This document shows positions 35,893-45,449 of a stretch of 64,000 nucleotides of DNA, in pieces. How positions within the stretch are numbered: the first letter of the stretch is position 1; each line of letters starts with the position of its first letter. Below the pieces are notes generated by a model. It searched no databases. It saw only the letters and a program-made list of their open reading frames with translations, and was not told where the DNA came from. Source of the stretch: CBDDKZ01 sp965230415 (GTDB lineage Bacteria; Bacteroidota; Bacteroidia; Cytophagales; JAAEPT01); NCBI GenBank assembly GCA_965230415.1, contig CBDDKZ010000005.1:5022001-5086000 (forward strand), read 5' to 3'. A program made the position numbers and the translations under genes.

Positions 35893-36438
35893 ATGTATAT
35901 CATTAATTCTTTAATAGGATGTTCAGTATGCAATTTACTATCTATCTTTTTATTTGCAAGCCTAATAAGCTGCAACACAGGTAAAACTGAAGATAAAAAA
36001 AGAGAAAAGCCTCAGAAAAAAAAGGTAAGCACACTAAATTTTAATAATAATTGGGCTGGCACCTGGGTTGCAGGGGATAGATTGAATGATACAGTGACTG
36101 TTTTCCACGAGTTAACTTTTGAAAGCAATCGTGTTATTTACAACTATTACTATAATGACAAATGGTTCCACCAATATATTGGAAAACCAGTAGAAATTAA
36201 CAAAACCAATAGCCTGGTCGTTTGCCACATTACAAAAGCGCTTGACCAGGAAGGTGATTATACACACAAAAAGTACGAATCCGGTTCAGATCACTTTATA
36301 TTTTATTACAAAGAAGAACATAATAACATGTATTTTGAGGTTGGTAGCAGGGTTTCCATGGCCAAAGAAGAAACGCATTACTTAAATGATTACAAAAGGG
36401 ATTTTCTTGAATTTGTAAAAATGAAAGCTATTAATTAA
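35893..36438 (+). CDS. Lipoprotein of unknown function
   Basis: A 181-residue exported protein. The hydrophobic N-terminus ends in a lipobox-like FASLISC (Cys 27), followed by a Lys-rich linker (about 31-46) and a small beta-rich domain (NWAGTWVAG ... YFEVGSRV) of calycin-like appearance. No family is recognised. Its last eight bases overlap the end of the convergent HAD gene. Confidence 0.65.
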   Translation: MYIINSLIGCSVCNLLSIFLFASLISCNTGKTEDKKREKPQKKKVSTLNFNNNWAGTWVAGDRLNDTVTVFHELTFESNRVIYNYYYNDKWFHQYIGKPVEINKTNSLVVCHITKALDQEGDYTHKKYESGSDHFIFYYKEEHNNMYFEVGSRVSMAKEETHYLNDYKRDFLEFVKMKAIN

Positions 36439-36886
36439 TAAATGGCTCTATGTGTTCCATTTTAATTCCATCCTCGATAAATGTACAATGTACTCCCAAA
36501 CTTGAAACGTCATTAATGTTACGCATTTCGTCATCAAAGAAACACATATTGCTATAATGAATTTTTGTACGATCATGAATTTGTTTGAAATGCGTCAATT
36601 TACTACCCGGATATATCTGTTTGTTTAACACATAATCCAATATCCCAAAAATTTCCAGGAGTTCTTCTGCCCAATCGGGGGCAGAAGTACGTGAGGCTAA
36701 GGCAACATTATTGCCTGAGGTCTTAATTAAGTTCAGAATATCAATAACGTCATCATACAATCTTATCTCCCCTCCGGTTTGGTCAAATACTCGCCCTTCA
36801 TCTAAGACATACGGAGGCTGTGTATGGTCACACCAGGTACCTGCAGCATCCCAAAGTGTAAAATCTAAATCGAATACGAACAACAT
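36431..36886 (-). CDS. Magnesium-dependent phosphatase-1 (MDP-1) type HAD protein
   Basis: A 151-residue cytoplasmic HAD phosphatase. DLDFTLWD (6-13) carries the nucleophile Asp6 and acid Asp8 with the Trp typical of MDP-1; ASRTS gives motif II and CFFDDEMRNI motif IV. Length is typical of the compact C0-type family. MDP-1 enzymes dephosphorylate small sugar phosphates or protein tyrosine in vitro; here the substrate is unknown. It is monocistronic and divergent from the MORN/FGE gene. Confidence 0.85.
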   Translation of the reverse strand: MLFVFDLDFTLWDAAGTWCDHTQPPYVLDEGRVFDQTGGEIRLYDDVIDILNLIKTSGNNVALASRTSAPDWAEELLEIFGILDYVLNKQIYPGSKLTHFKQIHDRTKIHYSNMCFFDDEMRNINDVSSLGVHCTFIEDGIKMEHIEPFIN

Positions 36887-36947
36887 ACGTATATTTTCAT
36901 TTAATTTGTAGGTAATGACGGTATTGCCCTAATTGCCTTTATAATTT

Positions 36948-39746
36948 ATGAAACATCTATTAATCCGATTATTTTCAATGCTGCTGTTTACGCTGCCTCA
37001 ATTTTTGACCGGGCAACATACAACAGTTATTGAATTTGAAGCTTCCCGCTTCCCGATCGAATTAGAAGAACGAGTCGATAAATTAAATCATTACTTCGAA
37101 AATTACGAAAACGGAATTTATAAAGTGCTATTTACTGACGATAAAGCAAACTTTATTGAAGTCTATGAAGTAGAAATACTGAATCATCTGATTTGTGATC
37201 GCATCGGGGTCTATCAAAAAGGTAACGTCAAACAATCTGATGTTGTTATTTGGCAATCGGAAGGACTGTTAAATAATGAGGGGCAAAAAAACGGACACTG
37301 GCTTTATTATCACGAAGTTCCCGGCATCAAACAAGTGAAAGAATACGGTCAATACCGCAATGGAATAAAAGAAGGCACCTGGTCACAATTTAGCATAGAC
37401 GGTTTTTTGATAGGAATTGAAACCTACAAAAATGGTGTACTGGACGGTCCTTCGGAAAAATATGACAGTTTGTCGGTATTAGAGGAACGGAATTACAAAA
37501 ATGGTGTTTTAGATGGCTCCTTTTTTATAAATGGAAACATTGCCCCCGATATTGTAGAGCTGGACGGAGAATACAAAGACGGAAAGAGACATGGCATTTG
37601 GTCTTTTTATGATGCTGATCAAAATACTTTGGGCGAATACACCTTTGACAGCGGAAAACTCGCTCCGGACAGTGAATTGCTTGAACTGGAAATTGAGCTG
37701 TCCGATACCAGGTATTTTAATTTTACTACCCCTCCGGTTTTTGGCGATTCACTTCCTCAAAACAGTGCTTTCCCTCTGTTAAAAGATTCACTTTTGGATG
37801 GAAAATGGACAATATACTACGACAAAGCAGGCAACTACCCGCTGGCAATATACGAATTGATTGAATACAAGAAATCCGGAAAATGGCTATTTTTCAACAA
37901 GAACAACGATACCACGAGAATAATAAACTATAACAATGGCGTTATCACAAAATGGGTTGAATACTATTACAATGACAAACAGCTCTATTGGAAATTCTCG
38001 AGTGACGCCATTTACAAAGATTACATGCCGGGTACAGCAAATGCGGGTATCCGATTGGCATGCCATGGCAGGCTTTACATTTATCATAACAACAAAGTAC
38101 AACGTGAATATACCTTATCCATTGATAGCAGCCGCCAAACACAAGTACAGGGCATTAAAACCTGGAATAAAAACGGTTCAAGAGTAAAACAGGAGCATTA
38201 TAAAAATGGCCTGCTTCATGGGCACGCTTATTATTACGACAGCCTTGGAAACAACACACTTTATAAGTTTGTGCATTACAATACCGGTAACGCAGATAGC
38301 ATCATTACTTACTATCCTAATGGCAAACTTAGAACAACGCAATACTTCATCAATAATTCGAAGCCGGTATTATGGAGCGACACGTCCAATTCCATGGCAC
38401 AAATCCCAACAAAAACATGGTATTATTATTCTCCAAGAGGAAAAATGCTTAAAACCCGCGAACACTTTATCCATAACATTACAACTGTCGACACCAACTA
38501 TGTGGAAAGCAGGCCGGGACTTTTTCTGGCATATGAAAAAACCTGGTACCCATCGGGTGCACTCCAAAAAGAAGCCTATGTTGAACCTAGTTTATCATTT
38601 AATCTGGAAGACCCGATCACAACACCTATCAGGTATATCTCATGGTATGAAAACGGACTTTTAAAAGAATACCAACGTTCAGATTATGAAGTAAGACATC
38701 AATTATGTACCTATTTCATTTCATTTAACAGAAAAGGAAAGATCACTGAGTTTATTCTGAAAAATGGCTCCGGACTCACTATCAAAAAAAGTGAACTGGA
38801 AAAAGTGTATAAAATGTACCCCGATACCACACTTAATTTATCACTTTTATTCAGTGATAAGTTTGAGAAGAAACTGAAATTAAAAAACTATGTTAATATT
38901 GATCGCGGTTATTTTCGATTATCAGCACTTAGTACAGACAGCATCTTTATGAACTCATTTTATATTAAAACCACCGAAGTCACCAACAAAGAGTACATGG
39001 AATTCATTAATGATCTTAAGCAAGACAGCTCATCACCTTGGAATGCTTCGAGAATCCAAAAGGAATTATTACCAGATGCTCAAAAAATGGCTAAAATCTC
39101 TGTGGATGGAGCATATGTTCCTGTTTACGACTACCTCACTTCAAAAAAATACCAAAGTTACCCGGCTCTTGGTATAAGCTGGGTAGCGGCTAACGAATAT
39201 TGCAAATGGTTCAAAAAGCACCTGCTTAACAGTGGCGAGCAACAAAACCTCGAACATCTACTGGACATACATCTACCAACATTATATGAATGGTATTACG
39301 CTAATTATGCAGATGCACCAGACTTCATCGAGGTACCTATTACCATTCAGTCGGTAAAAAAAGGAAGAAAAAACCACCATAATATTTTCGGAGCACCAGG
39401 AAACATACCTGAATGGGGACTAGAATATTATTGCAAAAAAGATTCCATCAAATACCTTCCAATGCAGGCTGCTATTACAATCCCGTCTCCGACATTCATG
39501 AGTATGCATGCTTCTAACATCGTTTTACCTGAAAATTCAGAGGGTACATTGAATAATTTGGAACAATCTGCCAACTCATTTATGGGATTTCGGCCTATTA
39601 TCCATATATTAAACAATTATCGCTATCCGCGTGTAAGAATTAATGGAAAATGGATACCATTTGTATTTAGTTGGGAACGGAAAAATGCTTCCTATATGGC
39701 TAAAATAGAGGCGGCATATTTACTTAGAAATCTTAAAAAGAAATAG
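36948..39746 (+). CDS. Exported MORN/YwqK-repeat protein fused to an FGE-sulfatase-like domain
   Basis: A 932-residue exported protein. Signal peptide LLIRLFSMLLFTLPQFLTGQ. Residues about 100-640 contain many MORN/YwqK-type repeats of the form YxNGxxxGxWxxY (for example NEGQKNGHWLYY, YRNGIKEGTWSQF, YKDGKRHGIWSFY, YKNGLLHGHAYYY). From about 655 to 920 lies a formylglycine-generating-enzyme-like domain (FYIKTTEVTNKEYMEFI, YPALGISWVAANEYCKWF, LPTLYEWYYA, MGFRPIIHI). The RGGSW core and paired catalytic cysteines of true FGE are missing, as in the non-enzymatic gliding protein GldK. A structural envelope role is likely. YfiR follows 108 bp downstream. Confidence 0.8.
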   Translation: MKHLLIRLFSMLLFTLPQFLTGQHTTVIEFEASRFPIELEERVDKLNHYFENYENGIYKVLFTDDKANFIEVYEVEILNHLICDRIGVYQKGNVKQSDVVIWQSEGLLNNEGQKNGHWLYYHEVPGIKQVKEYGQYRNGIKEGTWSQFSIDGFLIGIETYKNGVLDGPSEKYDSLSVLEERNYKNGVLDGSFFINGNIAPDIVELDGEYKDGKRHGIWSFYDADQNTLGEYTFDSGKLAPDSELLELEIELSDTRYFNFTTPPVFGDSLPQNSAFPLLKDSLLDGKWTIYYDKAGNYPLAIYELIEYKKSGKWLFFNKNNDTTRIINYNNGVITKWVEYYYNDKQLYWKFSSDAIYKDYMPGTANAGIRLACHGRLYIYHNNKVQREYTLSIDSSRQTQVQGIKTWNKNGSRVKQEHYKNGLLHGHAYYYDSLGNNTLYKFVHYNTGNADSIITYYPNGKLRTTQYFINNSKPVLWSDTSNSMAQIPTKTWYYYSPRGKMLKTREHFIHNITTVDTNYVESRPGLFLAYEKTWYPSGALQKEAYVEPSLSFNLEDPITTPIRYISWYENGLLKEYQRSDYEVRHQLCTYFISFNRKGKITEFILKNGSGLTIKKSELEKVYKMYPDTTLNLSLLFSDKFEKKLKLKNYVNIDRGYFRLSALSTDSIFMNSFYIKTTEVTNKEYMEFINDLKQDSSSPWNASRIQKELLPDAQKMAKISVDGAYVPVYDYLTSKKYQSYPALGISWVAANEYCKWFKKHLLNSGEQQNLEHLLDIHLPTLYEWYYANYADAPDFIEVPITIQSVKKGRKNHHNIFGAPGNIPEWGLEYYCKKDSIKYLPMQAAITIPSPTFMSMHASNIVLPENSEGTLNNLEQSANSFMGFRPIIHILNNYRYPRVRINGKWIPFVFSWERKNASYMAKIEAAYLLRNLKKK

Positions 39747-39854
39747 CACAAAACACCTAATCTTTATGATTTTGATCAATCTAAGCGACTTATTCTCGAA
39801 CAATTGGCACGGTTTTTCGTACTTTAAATAAATCGTAAGATCAGTATAATAATT

Positions 39855-40379
39855 ATGATAAAAAAGGCATTACTTTATACACTACTACCCTCTCTCATTT
39901 GCTTATTTAATATTGGATCCGCATTTTCTCAAAGTCAGGGCCAGGTAAAAGGAAGTATGATTTATCACTTCACGAAATATATGCAATGGCCTGCTTCCAA
40001 AGCTTCCGGGGACTTTGTTATTGGTGTGGTTGGAAATTCAGATACCTATTCTATGCTCCAAACATTGGCCAAATCAAAAAAAGTAGGGTCTCGCACCATT
40101 GTGGTGAAAAAAATCAGTTCTGCATCTCAAGGTTCTGGCTGTAGCATCATTTATTTATCGGCCGACCAAATTGGTCAATTCGATGCTGCTAAAAATGCTG
40201 CATCTACAGGTAAAGCACTACTTGTAACCGAAAAATCGGGAATGGGCAAAAAAGGAGCCGGGATTAACTTTATTCAAACAGGTGGTAAAGTAAAATTTGA
40301 AATTAACGAATCCAGCATAAAAGCAAATGGAATAAAAGTAGATTCCAAACTCGCAGCGATGGGAGTAAAAGTCGGATAA
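39855..40379 (+). CDS. YfiR-family periplasmic protein (DUF4154)
   Basis: A 174-residue exported protein with signal peptide (LLYTLLPSLICLFNIGSAFS). The sequence KGSMIYHFTKYMQWPA at the mature N-terminus and the later GKALLVTEKSGMGKKGAGINFI are hallmarks of the YfiR family. In Pseudomonas YfiR restrains a diguanylate cyclase; in Bacteroidota, YfiR-like proteins are often found alone or beside sensor kinases, and no cyclase is linked here. A strong terminator follows. Confidence 0.85.
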   Translation: MIKKALLYTLLPSLICLFNIGSAFSQSQGQVKGSMIYHFTKYMQWPASKASGDFVIGVVGNSDTYSMLQTLAKSKKVGSRTIVVKKISSASQGSGCSIIYLSADQIGQFDAAKNAASTGKALLVTEKSGMGKKGAGINFIQTGGKVKFEINESSIKANGIKVDSKLAAMGVKVG

Positions 40380-40412
40380 AAACCAGTCTATACCCAAGTT
40401 CACTCGCTCACA

Positions 40413-40446
40413 AAATAGTTATTCTCTCAAATAACTATTTTTTTTT
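40413..40446 (+). terminator. Intrinsic terminator after the YfiR gene
   Basis: AAATAGTTATT (40413-40423) and AATAACTATTT (40430-40440) form a perfect 11-bp stem with a six-base loop, continued by a T run to 40446. Confidence 0.85.
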
Positions 40447-40632
40447 ACCTCATTACGTTACCATATGTTTTACCAATTGTATTAGATATGATTGCTTACA
40501 TGTAAGCATTTAAACTGTGCTGAATCTAATGATGCAATGAATTTGACAATCGTCATTGGCCATTTGGGGTTAGGTCTTTGATTGAAAACAATACCATATA
40601 CGTCACTCTACTATGTACATTAGATTCTTTGA

Positions 40633-40686
40633 GGTAAGTGAGTTGAATTTACTCTTGGGGTTATAGTAAGTCAAGACTCACTTACC
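40633..40686. repeat. Inverted repeat in the gap before the SBBP-repeat gene
   Basis: GGTAAGTGAGT (40633-40643) is the exact reverse complement of ACTCACTTACC (40676-40686), 32 bases apart, 110 bp before the ATG at 40797. It may form a stem-loop or be an operator. The rest of the 417-bp gap (40380-40796) shows only the YfiR terminator. Confidence 0.6.
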
Positions 40687-40796
40687 AGCAGTTTTGTATC
40701 TGACCGCAGAATCCTTTATTTTTACTATTAATCTCAACTATTAAGGATTTAATGCCGTAATAAAGCAATAAGCATATAATTAAACTCAGTAATCTA

Positions 40797-42734
40797 ATGG
40801 ACTTTTTTAAGCACGCTTTACTCATCTGTATTTTATGTATTTCCTGGAAAATCGTACATACACAGCCCATCTCACCAAACTTCTCCCTGCAGGTTGTTAC
40901 CTCCTCGAGTAGCATTAGTGGCCGTGTAGCCAGTAATTCGTCTGGTAACGTTGCAATAAGCAGTGAATTTATAGGCACCAAAGACTTTGACATAGGGCAA
41001 GGTGTATCAGAACTGACCAGTACACAAAATAACCAGGCAGATTTGGCCATTGCATCGTATACTCCCAATGGAGCGCTCAATTTCCTCAGTCAGATTCGTT
41101 CTGTAAGCGGGACTGTTGTAAGCGAAGACATTGTAATGGATGCCACAGGAGCGGTATACATCACAGGTTTGTTTTTCGGATCTATTGACTTTGATCCCAG
41201 CGCACAGGACTTAATATTAACCAATGTTGGCACAAGCGACGGCTTTCTCGCTAAATATAACTCCGATGGCTCTTTGGACTGGGCTTTTAATTTCGGCCTC
41301 GCTGAAACAAACGCAGGATATGGCGTGGCAATAGACGATAATGGTGACTTACTACTCTGCGGTACTTTTTCACAACTTGTAAGACTTAACCCGGCAAATA
41401 CTTCCGATCAGGTTATAGGTACCGATGGCTTAGATATTTTTGTTGCCAAATATTCAAATGACGGTACCTATCAATGGGCCTTTGGTATGGGAAATGCCGG
41501 CCAGGATTATGCTAGAAACGTTGTCACCGACAGTGAAAATAATATATACATCACGGGTGTAACATCCGGACAAGTAGACTTCGACCCTTCCAGTGGTATT
41601 AACAACGTACTTAATAGTGGTTCCACAGATGGTTTTATTGCTAAATATGATGCTGGTGGTAATTACCTCAATGCTTTCGGTTTAGGAGGTACGAGTACCG
41701 ATGCAGGCTGGAGGATCGCCTGTGATGATGCAGATAACATCTTTGTATCAGGCTACTTCTCTTCAGAAGTAGATTTTGATCCGGGAGCAGCGACGAAAAC
41801 GATAGAGAGTAATGGTTCAAGAGATATTTTTGTTGCCGGGTATGATAAAAACGGTGCGCTCATTGATGCTTTTGGTATTGGTGGCACCAGTGTAGATGCA
41901 CTCAACGGAATGGATGTTTCACCAGAAGGGAGTATTTATATTACCGGAGGGTATAGAGAGACAGTAGACTTTAACCCATCCAACAGCACAGAATCAAGAA
42001 CTTCAGACGGAATTTCGGATGTTTACATTGCCAAATTCAATCCGGACTTTAGCCTCGACTGGGTACATACCACAGGAAGCGAACTCAACGACCAGGGCAC
42101 CGACATCCTAGTAAACAGCAACAATCTTTATGTTACCGGAAACTTTGGAGGAGAAATAGAACTTGACCCTAATTCGAACCTAAACAATATAAGCCCCGCA
42201 TCAAACCTTGATCTGTTTTTTGTAGCCTATGAAGCATGCACCAAGCCTGAACCACCAGTTATTAACGGTCCAAATCCAATTACGTTCTGTGAAGGCACAT
42301 CACAGGAGCTTAGCGCAACGGGAGAAGGCACGGTATACTGGTATACAGAACCCAGTGGGGATTTGTTTGCCGAAGGTGACACCATCCAATTCGAAGCAAC
42401 AGCTACAACCCTCTTCAGTGTAACAACTGTAACATGTACCGAAAGTGATGCAACGACTTACACCGTGAATGTTGATGCATGCGTAGGTTTGGAAGAAAAC
42501 AAGCCTGATCAGTTTGTATATATCTACCCTACAAAGGCTTATCGACAGTTAACAATTAACTGTAATCGAGATGCTTCCTATCACCTGATGGATCTACTTG
42601 GAAACGTGGTTCGCTCAGGAATTATTTCCCAAGGTGAAAATCAAATCAGTATTGATTCAGTTCCAAAAGGCATTTATTTAATTAATATTAGCAATGATTC
42701 GAATTCAAAAACAGAAAAAATTTATGTGAAATAA
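40797..42734 (+). CDS. SBBP-repeat beta-propeller protein with T9SS type A sorting domain
   Basis: A 645-residue exported protein. N-terminal signal (ALLICILCISWKIVHTQ). Residues about 90-480 hold about seven SBBP-type repeats with the pattern YITGxxxGxxDFDPSxxxxxxxxxGxxDxFxAKYxxxGxxxWAxxxG, forming a predicted beta-propeller. An Ig-like domain (about 485-565, EGTSQELSATGEGTVYWY) precedes the sorting domain (FVYIYPTKAYRQLTINCN ... GIYLINISNDS). Secretion by T9SS is well supported; binding target unknown. Confidence 0.87.
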   Translation: MDFFKHALLICILCISWKIVHTQPISPNFSLQVVTSSSSISGRVASNSSGNVAISSEFIGTKDFDIGQGVSELTSTQNNQADLAIASYTPNGALNFLSQIRSVSGTVVSEDIVMDATGAVYITGLFFGSIDFDPSAQDLILTNVGTSDGFLAKYNSDGSLDWAFNFGLAETNAGYGVAIDDNGDLLLCGTFSQLVRLNPANTSDQVIGTDGLDIFVAKYSNDGTYQWAFGMGNAGQDYARNVVTDSENNIYITGVTSGQVDFDPSSGINNVLNSGSTDGFIAKYDAGGNYLNAFGLGGTSTDAGWRIACDDADNIFVSGYFSSEVDFDPGAATKTIESNGSRDIFVAGYDKNGALIDAFGIGGTSVDALNGMDVSPEGSIYITGGYRETVDFNPSNSTESRTSDGISDVYIAKFNPDFSLDWVHTTGSELNDQGTDILVNSNNLYVTGNFGGEIELDPNSNLNNISPASNLDLFFVAYEACTKPEPPVINGPNPITFCEGTSQELSATGEGTVYWYTEPSGDLFAEGDTIQFEATATTLFSVTTVTCTESDATTYTVNVDACVGLEENKPDQFVYIYPTKAYRQLTINCNRDASYHLMDLLGNVVRSGIISQGENQISIDSVPKGIYLINISNDSNSKTEKIYVK

Positions 42735-42943
42735 TTCATTCAGGTTCAAGGAAGTTCTATTCTTTTCTATTTTCATGGGGTTACCCCGACGTATTTAATG
42801 CAATACATATTATAAACAATGAAACTTCTATAGTTTTTGATGCTTTATTGTTATATTATACATTAAATTGCGTTATCTTATCATCTCAGTATGTCTTTTA
42901 CACGTAGTTTTTATCACGCAGTGGATACTGTACTAAATTGGAT

Positions 42944-43567
42944 ATGAAAAAAAGAACCTCTCTTACAGGCATCATATTATCTCTTGTTTTATTAATCTTA
43001 TGTGTAAACCCCGGTATAGCTCAGAAATTCAGGCCTATAAAAAAAGGTACTCATCTTTTCGGAGGCAATTTCCATGGTGCTTTTAAACAAAGTCAAAAAA
43101 GTAATGGCTCAGAAAACAGTGTAGATATCGGACTGTACCCTAATTACGGTTATTTTGTAATGAAAGGACTTGCCTTTGGCGCATCACCTTATTTTTCCTT
43201 CGAAAAGGTCTACAAGGAGTTATTCACCAGTAATAAACGATTTGGATTCGGGCTATTTTTGAAGTACTATTTTGATAGTGGGATTTTCATAAACTCTTTC
43301 GGAAGCTATGGTTATGAAGAAGAAATTCTGGACCCCCGTTCCTTGTCCTCAGACAAATACTATTTAAATGTGGTTCCTGGTTTTGGCTACTCATTCCTTA
43401 TTAACAACCATCTCACTTTGGAACTTTCTTTGAATTATGATTTCGAAGTAGAAACCATCGTAAGGGACGATAGTAATTCAGAAACACCATCTCATGAATT
43501 ATTTATTATGTTGGGGTTTCAGAATTTTTTCAAGCCAGGACGGCATCGTAATGGTCATATAAAATAA
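42944..43567 (+). CDS. Probable outer-membrane beta-barrel protein
   Basis: About 207 residues from ATG 42944 (the frame extends two codons to a TTG, which is less likely). Signal peptide LTGIILSLVLLILCVNPGIAQ. The mature part alternates aromatic and polar residues (GTHLFGGNFHGAFKQ, YPNYGYFVMKGLAFGASPYFSF, LTLELSLNYDF) and ends in a strand, as in 8-strand outer-membrane barrels. No named family beyond that. Stops one base from the convergent DUF4268 gene. Confidence 0.7.
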   Translation: MKKRTSLTGIILSLVLLILCVNPGIAQKFRPIKKGTHLFGGNFHGAFKQSQKSNGSENSVDIGLYPNYGYFVMKGLAFGASPYFSFEKVYKELFTSNKRFGFGLFLKYYFDSGIFINSFGSYGYEEEILDPRSLSSDKYYLNVVPGFGYSFLINNHLTLELSLNYDFEVETIVRDDSNSETPSHELFIMLGFQNFFKPGRHRNGHIK

Positions 43568-44032
43568 TTAAGACACCAGGTCTTTAAACACGTGCCTGGC
43601 ATCTGACCAAAATTCGTCTAACAAACGTATTCTGGAAATCAAAAACTCATTAACGGCATCCCAATGTGTTTTGTTATAGATATTAACTGTTTCAAGTGTT
43701 TTGCTTATGATTGGTTCACTACCCAATAATGCTATTTCTTCAGGTGAAACCCAATTCCAGTCCTCCATCATGACGGCATGAAAAAGTTTTTTAAACTCCT
43801 CAAACTGTTCGTAAATGAGACTTGAAGTGCTTCTGTCCCGATGCGTTAAACAAATACCTATAGTTGCGCTTTTATTGGTAAAATCCATTTTAAACAGAAT
43901 ATCTTTAAGTCCGGTATTATAATTAATCCAATTAATGGCGTAACCTTCGTATGACAAATGAGCTTTTAGACGTTTTCCAAGATTTGTCCAAAATTCCTTT
44001 CTGATCCCTGCTGCCTCTTCCTTCGAAAACAT
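43568..44032 (-). CDS. DUF4268 domain protein
   Basis: A 154-residue cytoplasmic protein. The opening FSKEEAAGIRKEFWTNLGKRL, the central FTNKSATIGICLTHRD and the closing WDAVNEFLISRIRLLDEFW match the DUF4268 family, which resembles PD-(D/E)xK-like domains found alone or fused to restriction-type proteins. As a stand-alone protein, no activity is assigned. It lies 3 bp downstream of the NlpC/P60-like gene on the same strand, probably by operon chance. Confidence 0.75.
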   Translation of the reverse strand: MFSKEEAAGIRKEFWTNLGKRLKAHLSYEGYAINWINYNTGLKDILFKMDFTNKSATIGICLTHRDRSTSSLIYEQFEEFKKLFHAVMMEDWNWVSPEEIALLGSEPIISKTLETVNIYNKTHWDAVNEFLISRIRLLDEFWSDARHVFKDLVS

Positions 44033-44035
44033 GTA

Positions 44036-44542
44036 TCACATAGGTTCGTTAAGTACTCTTGTGGCTTGAATATAACGCTCCTTCCACTTATCATCATTTA
44101 ATTTGTACTTTTTGACGCCTTCAATGGAAGAGCATTGAATAAAATATACGTTACCATTATCCACTTTTACAACAATGCCGGCGCTTGAAATCTTCTTACT
44201 TCCCGATGATAATGCAAAGAATACCAAATCCCCAACTTTCACTTCTCCAATATACACTCTTTGACCAACCTTACTTTGCGCGCTCAGTTTAGCTGGTAAA
44301 TTAACACCTACTGTTTTAAATACATTTCTGGTAAGATTCGTTTCGTCGATTCCCTTTTTTGTCTTTCCTTCAATCTTATATCGTGTACCCACATAAGATT
44401 CCGCCTCATTGACCACTTTGGCTAGTGACTTTTTGTATTTTTCAATGGCTTTCTTGGCATCTTTGACCGGATCGTTCGATTGAGCAATACTATAAGTACC
44501 TGACAACAAAGCAAAAATGAAAATAATATGAAACAACTTCAT
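44036..44542 (-). CDS. Exported NlpC/P60-fold protein lacking the catalytic triad
   Basis: A 168-residue exported protein with signal peptide (LFHIIFIFALLSGTYSIAQ). The NlpC/P60 outline is visible: AESYVGTRYKIEGKTKKGID, LPAKLSAQSKVGQRV, VKVGDLVFFAL, AGIVVKVDNGNVYFIQCSS. In active enzymes the first block reads GFDCSG, the third ISHVGIY and the last HAS. Here the Cys is Glu67, the His is Ser120, and the last position is Gln136. All three catalytic positions are lost while the fold markers (GDLVFF, GNVYFI) remain, so it is probably a binding protein for peptidoglycan or a regulator of cell-wall hydrolases. Confidence 0.75.
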   Translation of the reverse strand: MKLFHIIFIFALLSGTYSIAQSNDPVKDAKKAIEKYKKSLAKVVNEAESYVGTRYKIEGKTKKGIDETNLTRNVFKTVGVNLPAKLSAQSKVGQRVYIGEVKVGDLVFFALSSGSKKISSAGIVVKVDNGNVYFIQCSSIEGVKKYKLNDDKWKERYIQATRVLNEPM

Positions 44543-44661
44543 GAGAATCTGAACATTACGTAATTCTTTAAATTACAGAATACCATGCTCAGATGAAAAA
44601 AAAAACAGGTTACTTATCCACATTGAATCCAAAATGTAATTAAAATAGAACGATTGTGCTG

Positions 44662-45375
44662 CTAATCCATCGCCAAATTACGCATGAGCAGTCTTTTTGC
44701 AATGGGCAAAGAAGTAGTTTCCAATGGCAAGCTCAACTTGCACTCTATGAGAAAAGCTGCCGGATTAAACAGAATTTGCTGTTTTTTGATGAGTGTGTGC
44801 TTGATGCTTTCGAAACTCATGAATAATTTATTCCTGACCTTTTCCAAAAAACGAATGTGTAAGCCTCGGTATTTGGCTTCAGGTTTCTCAAACAAGGTAG
44901 TCTGATACGCATATAAATAAGTCTCTTTAAATGGATAATGGGTTAAAAACAAATAACCCTCATCTTTAGAAATAGGTTCGAGTCCCACGTGTTGCAAATC
45001 CATATTCTCTTCAATCAAATCATATAAGTCTTTCCCTTCGTCGACTTTTTGTTTTAATAAGGGTAGCGCATAATGTATAATTCGTTCTACTTCCTCAATC
45101 AATTCCGTTTTGGATACCTTCCCCTCATAAATAAGCTCATTCTTTTCCAAATCTATGGATTTCAATTCCTTTGGGAACAGATCATCAATGGCAGACTTCT
45201 TTTCAACCAATTGATTGAGCTCCAAATATTGTTCAATAAGGTGAGATAAATGCGGATATAGCTCATTTTTACCAAATGCTGCCTTGACGCGTTCCAGGTA
45301 TGCCAGCAAAATATATTGCTTATATTCAAAATCCACCGTGTCTTCAAATATCCAATTTTTCTTCAACATAAGCAT
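44662..45375 (-). CDS. Conserved hypothetical cytoplasmic protein
   Basis: A 237-residue soluble protein that I do not recognise. It is mostly helical with charged faces (ERVKAAFGKNELYPHLSHLIEQYLELNQLVEKK) and has an LFMSFESIKHTL segment near 190. No signal peptide, membrane helix or catalytic motif. It is divergent from groES across 226 bp and separated from the NlpC-like gene by 119 bp. Confidence 0.6.
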   Translation of the reverse strand: MLMLKKNWIFEDTVDFEYKQYILLAYLERVKAAFGKNELYPHLSHLIEQYLELNQLVEKKSAIDDLFPKELKSIDLEKNELIYEGKVSKTELIEEVERIIHYALPLLKQKVDEGKDLYDLIEENMDLQHVGLEPISKDEGYLFLTHYPFKETYLYAYQTTLFEKPEAKYRGLHIRFLEKVRNKLFMSFESIKHTLIKKQQILFNPAAFLIECKLSLPLETTSLPIAKRLLMRNLAMD

Positions 45376-45449
45376 TCGTTAATTAGGTAAAGAAGGGCAA
45401 TAGGCCTACTTTAATTACGAAATCTTAATACGAATAGTTCATCTTAGGC

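Noticed and set aside
39805..39820. TGGCACG upstream of the YfiR gene as a sigma-54 promoter
   Set aside because: The -12 part reads TTCGT instead of TTGCW, so the essential GC is missing.
44983..44995. GGTTCGAGTCCC resembling a tRNA T-arm
   Set aside because: It lies inside a coding gene and no acceptor, D or anticodon arm can be drawn around it.
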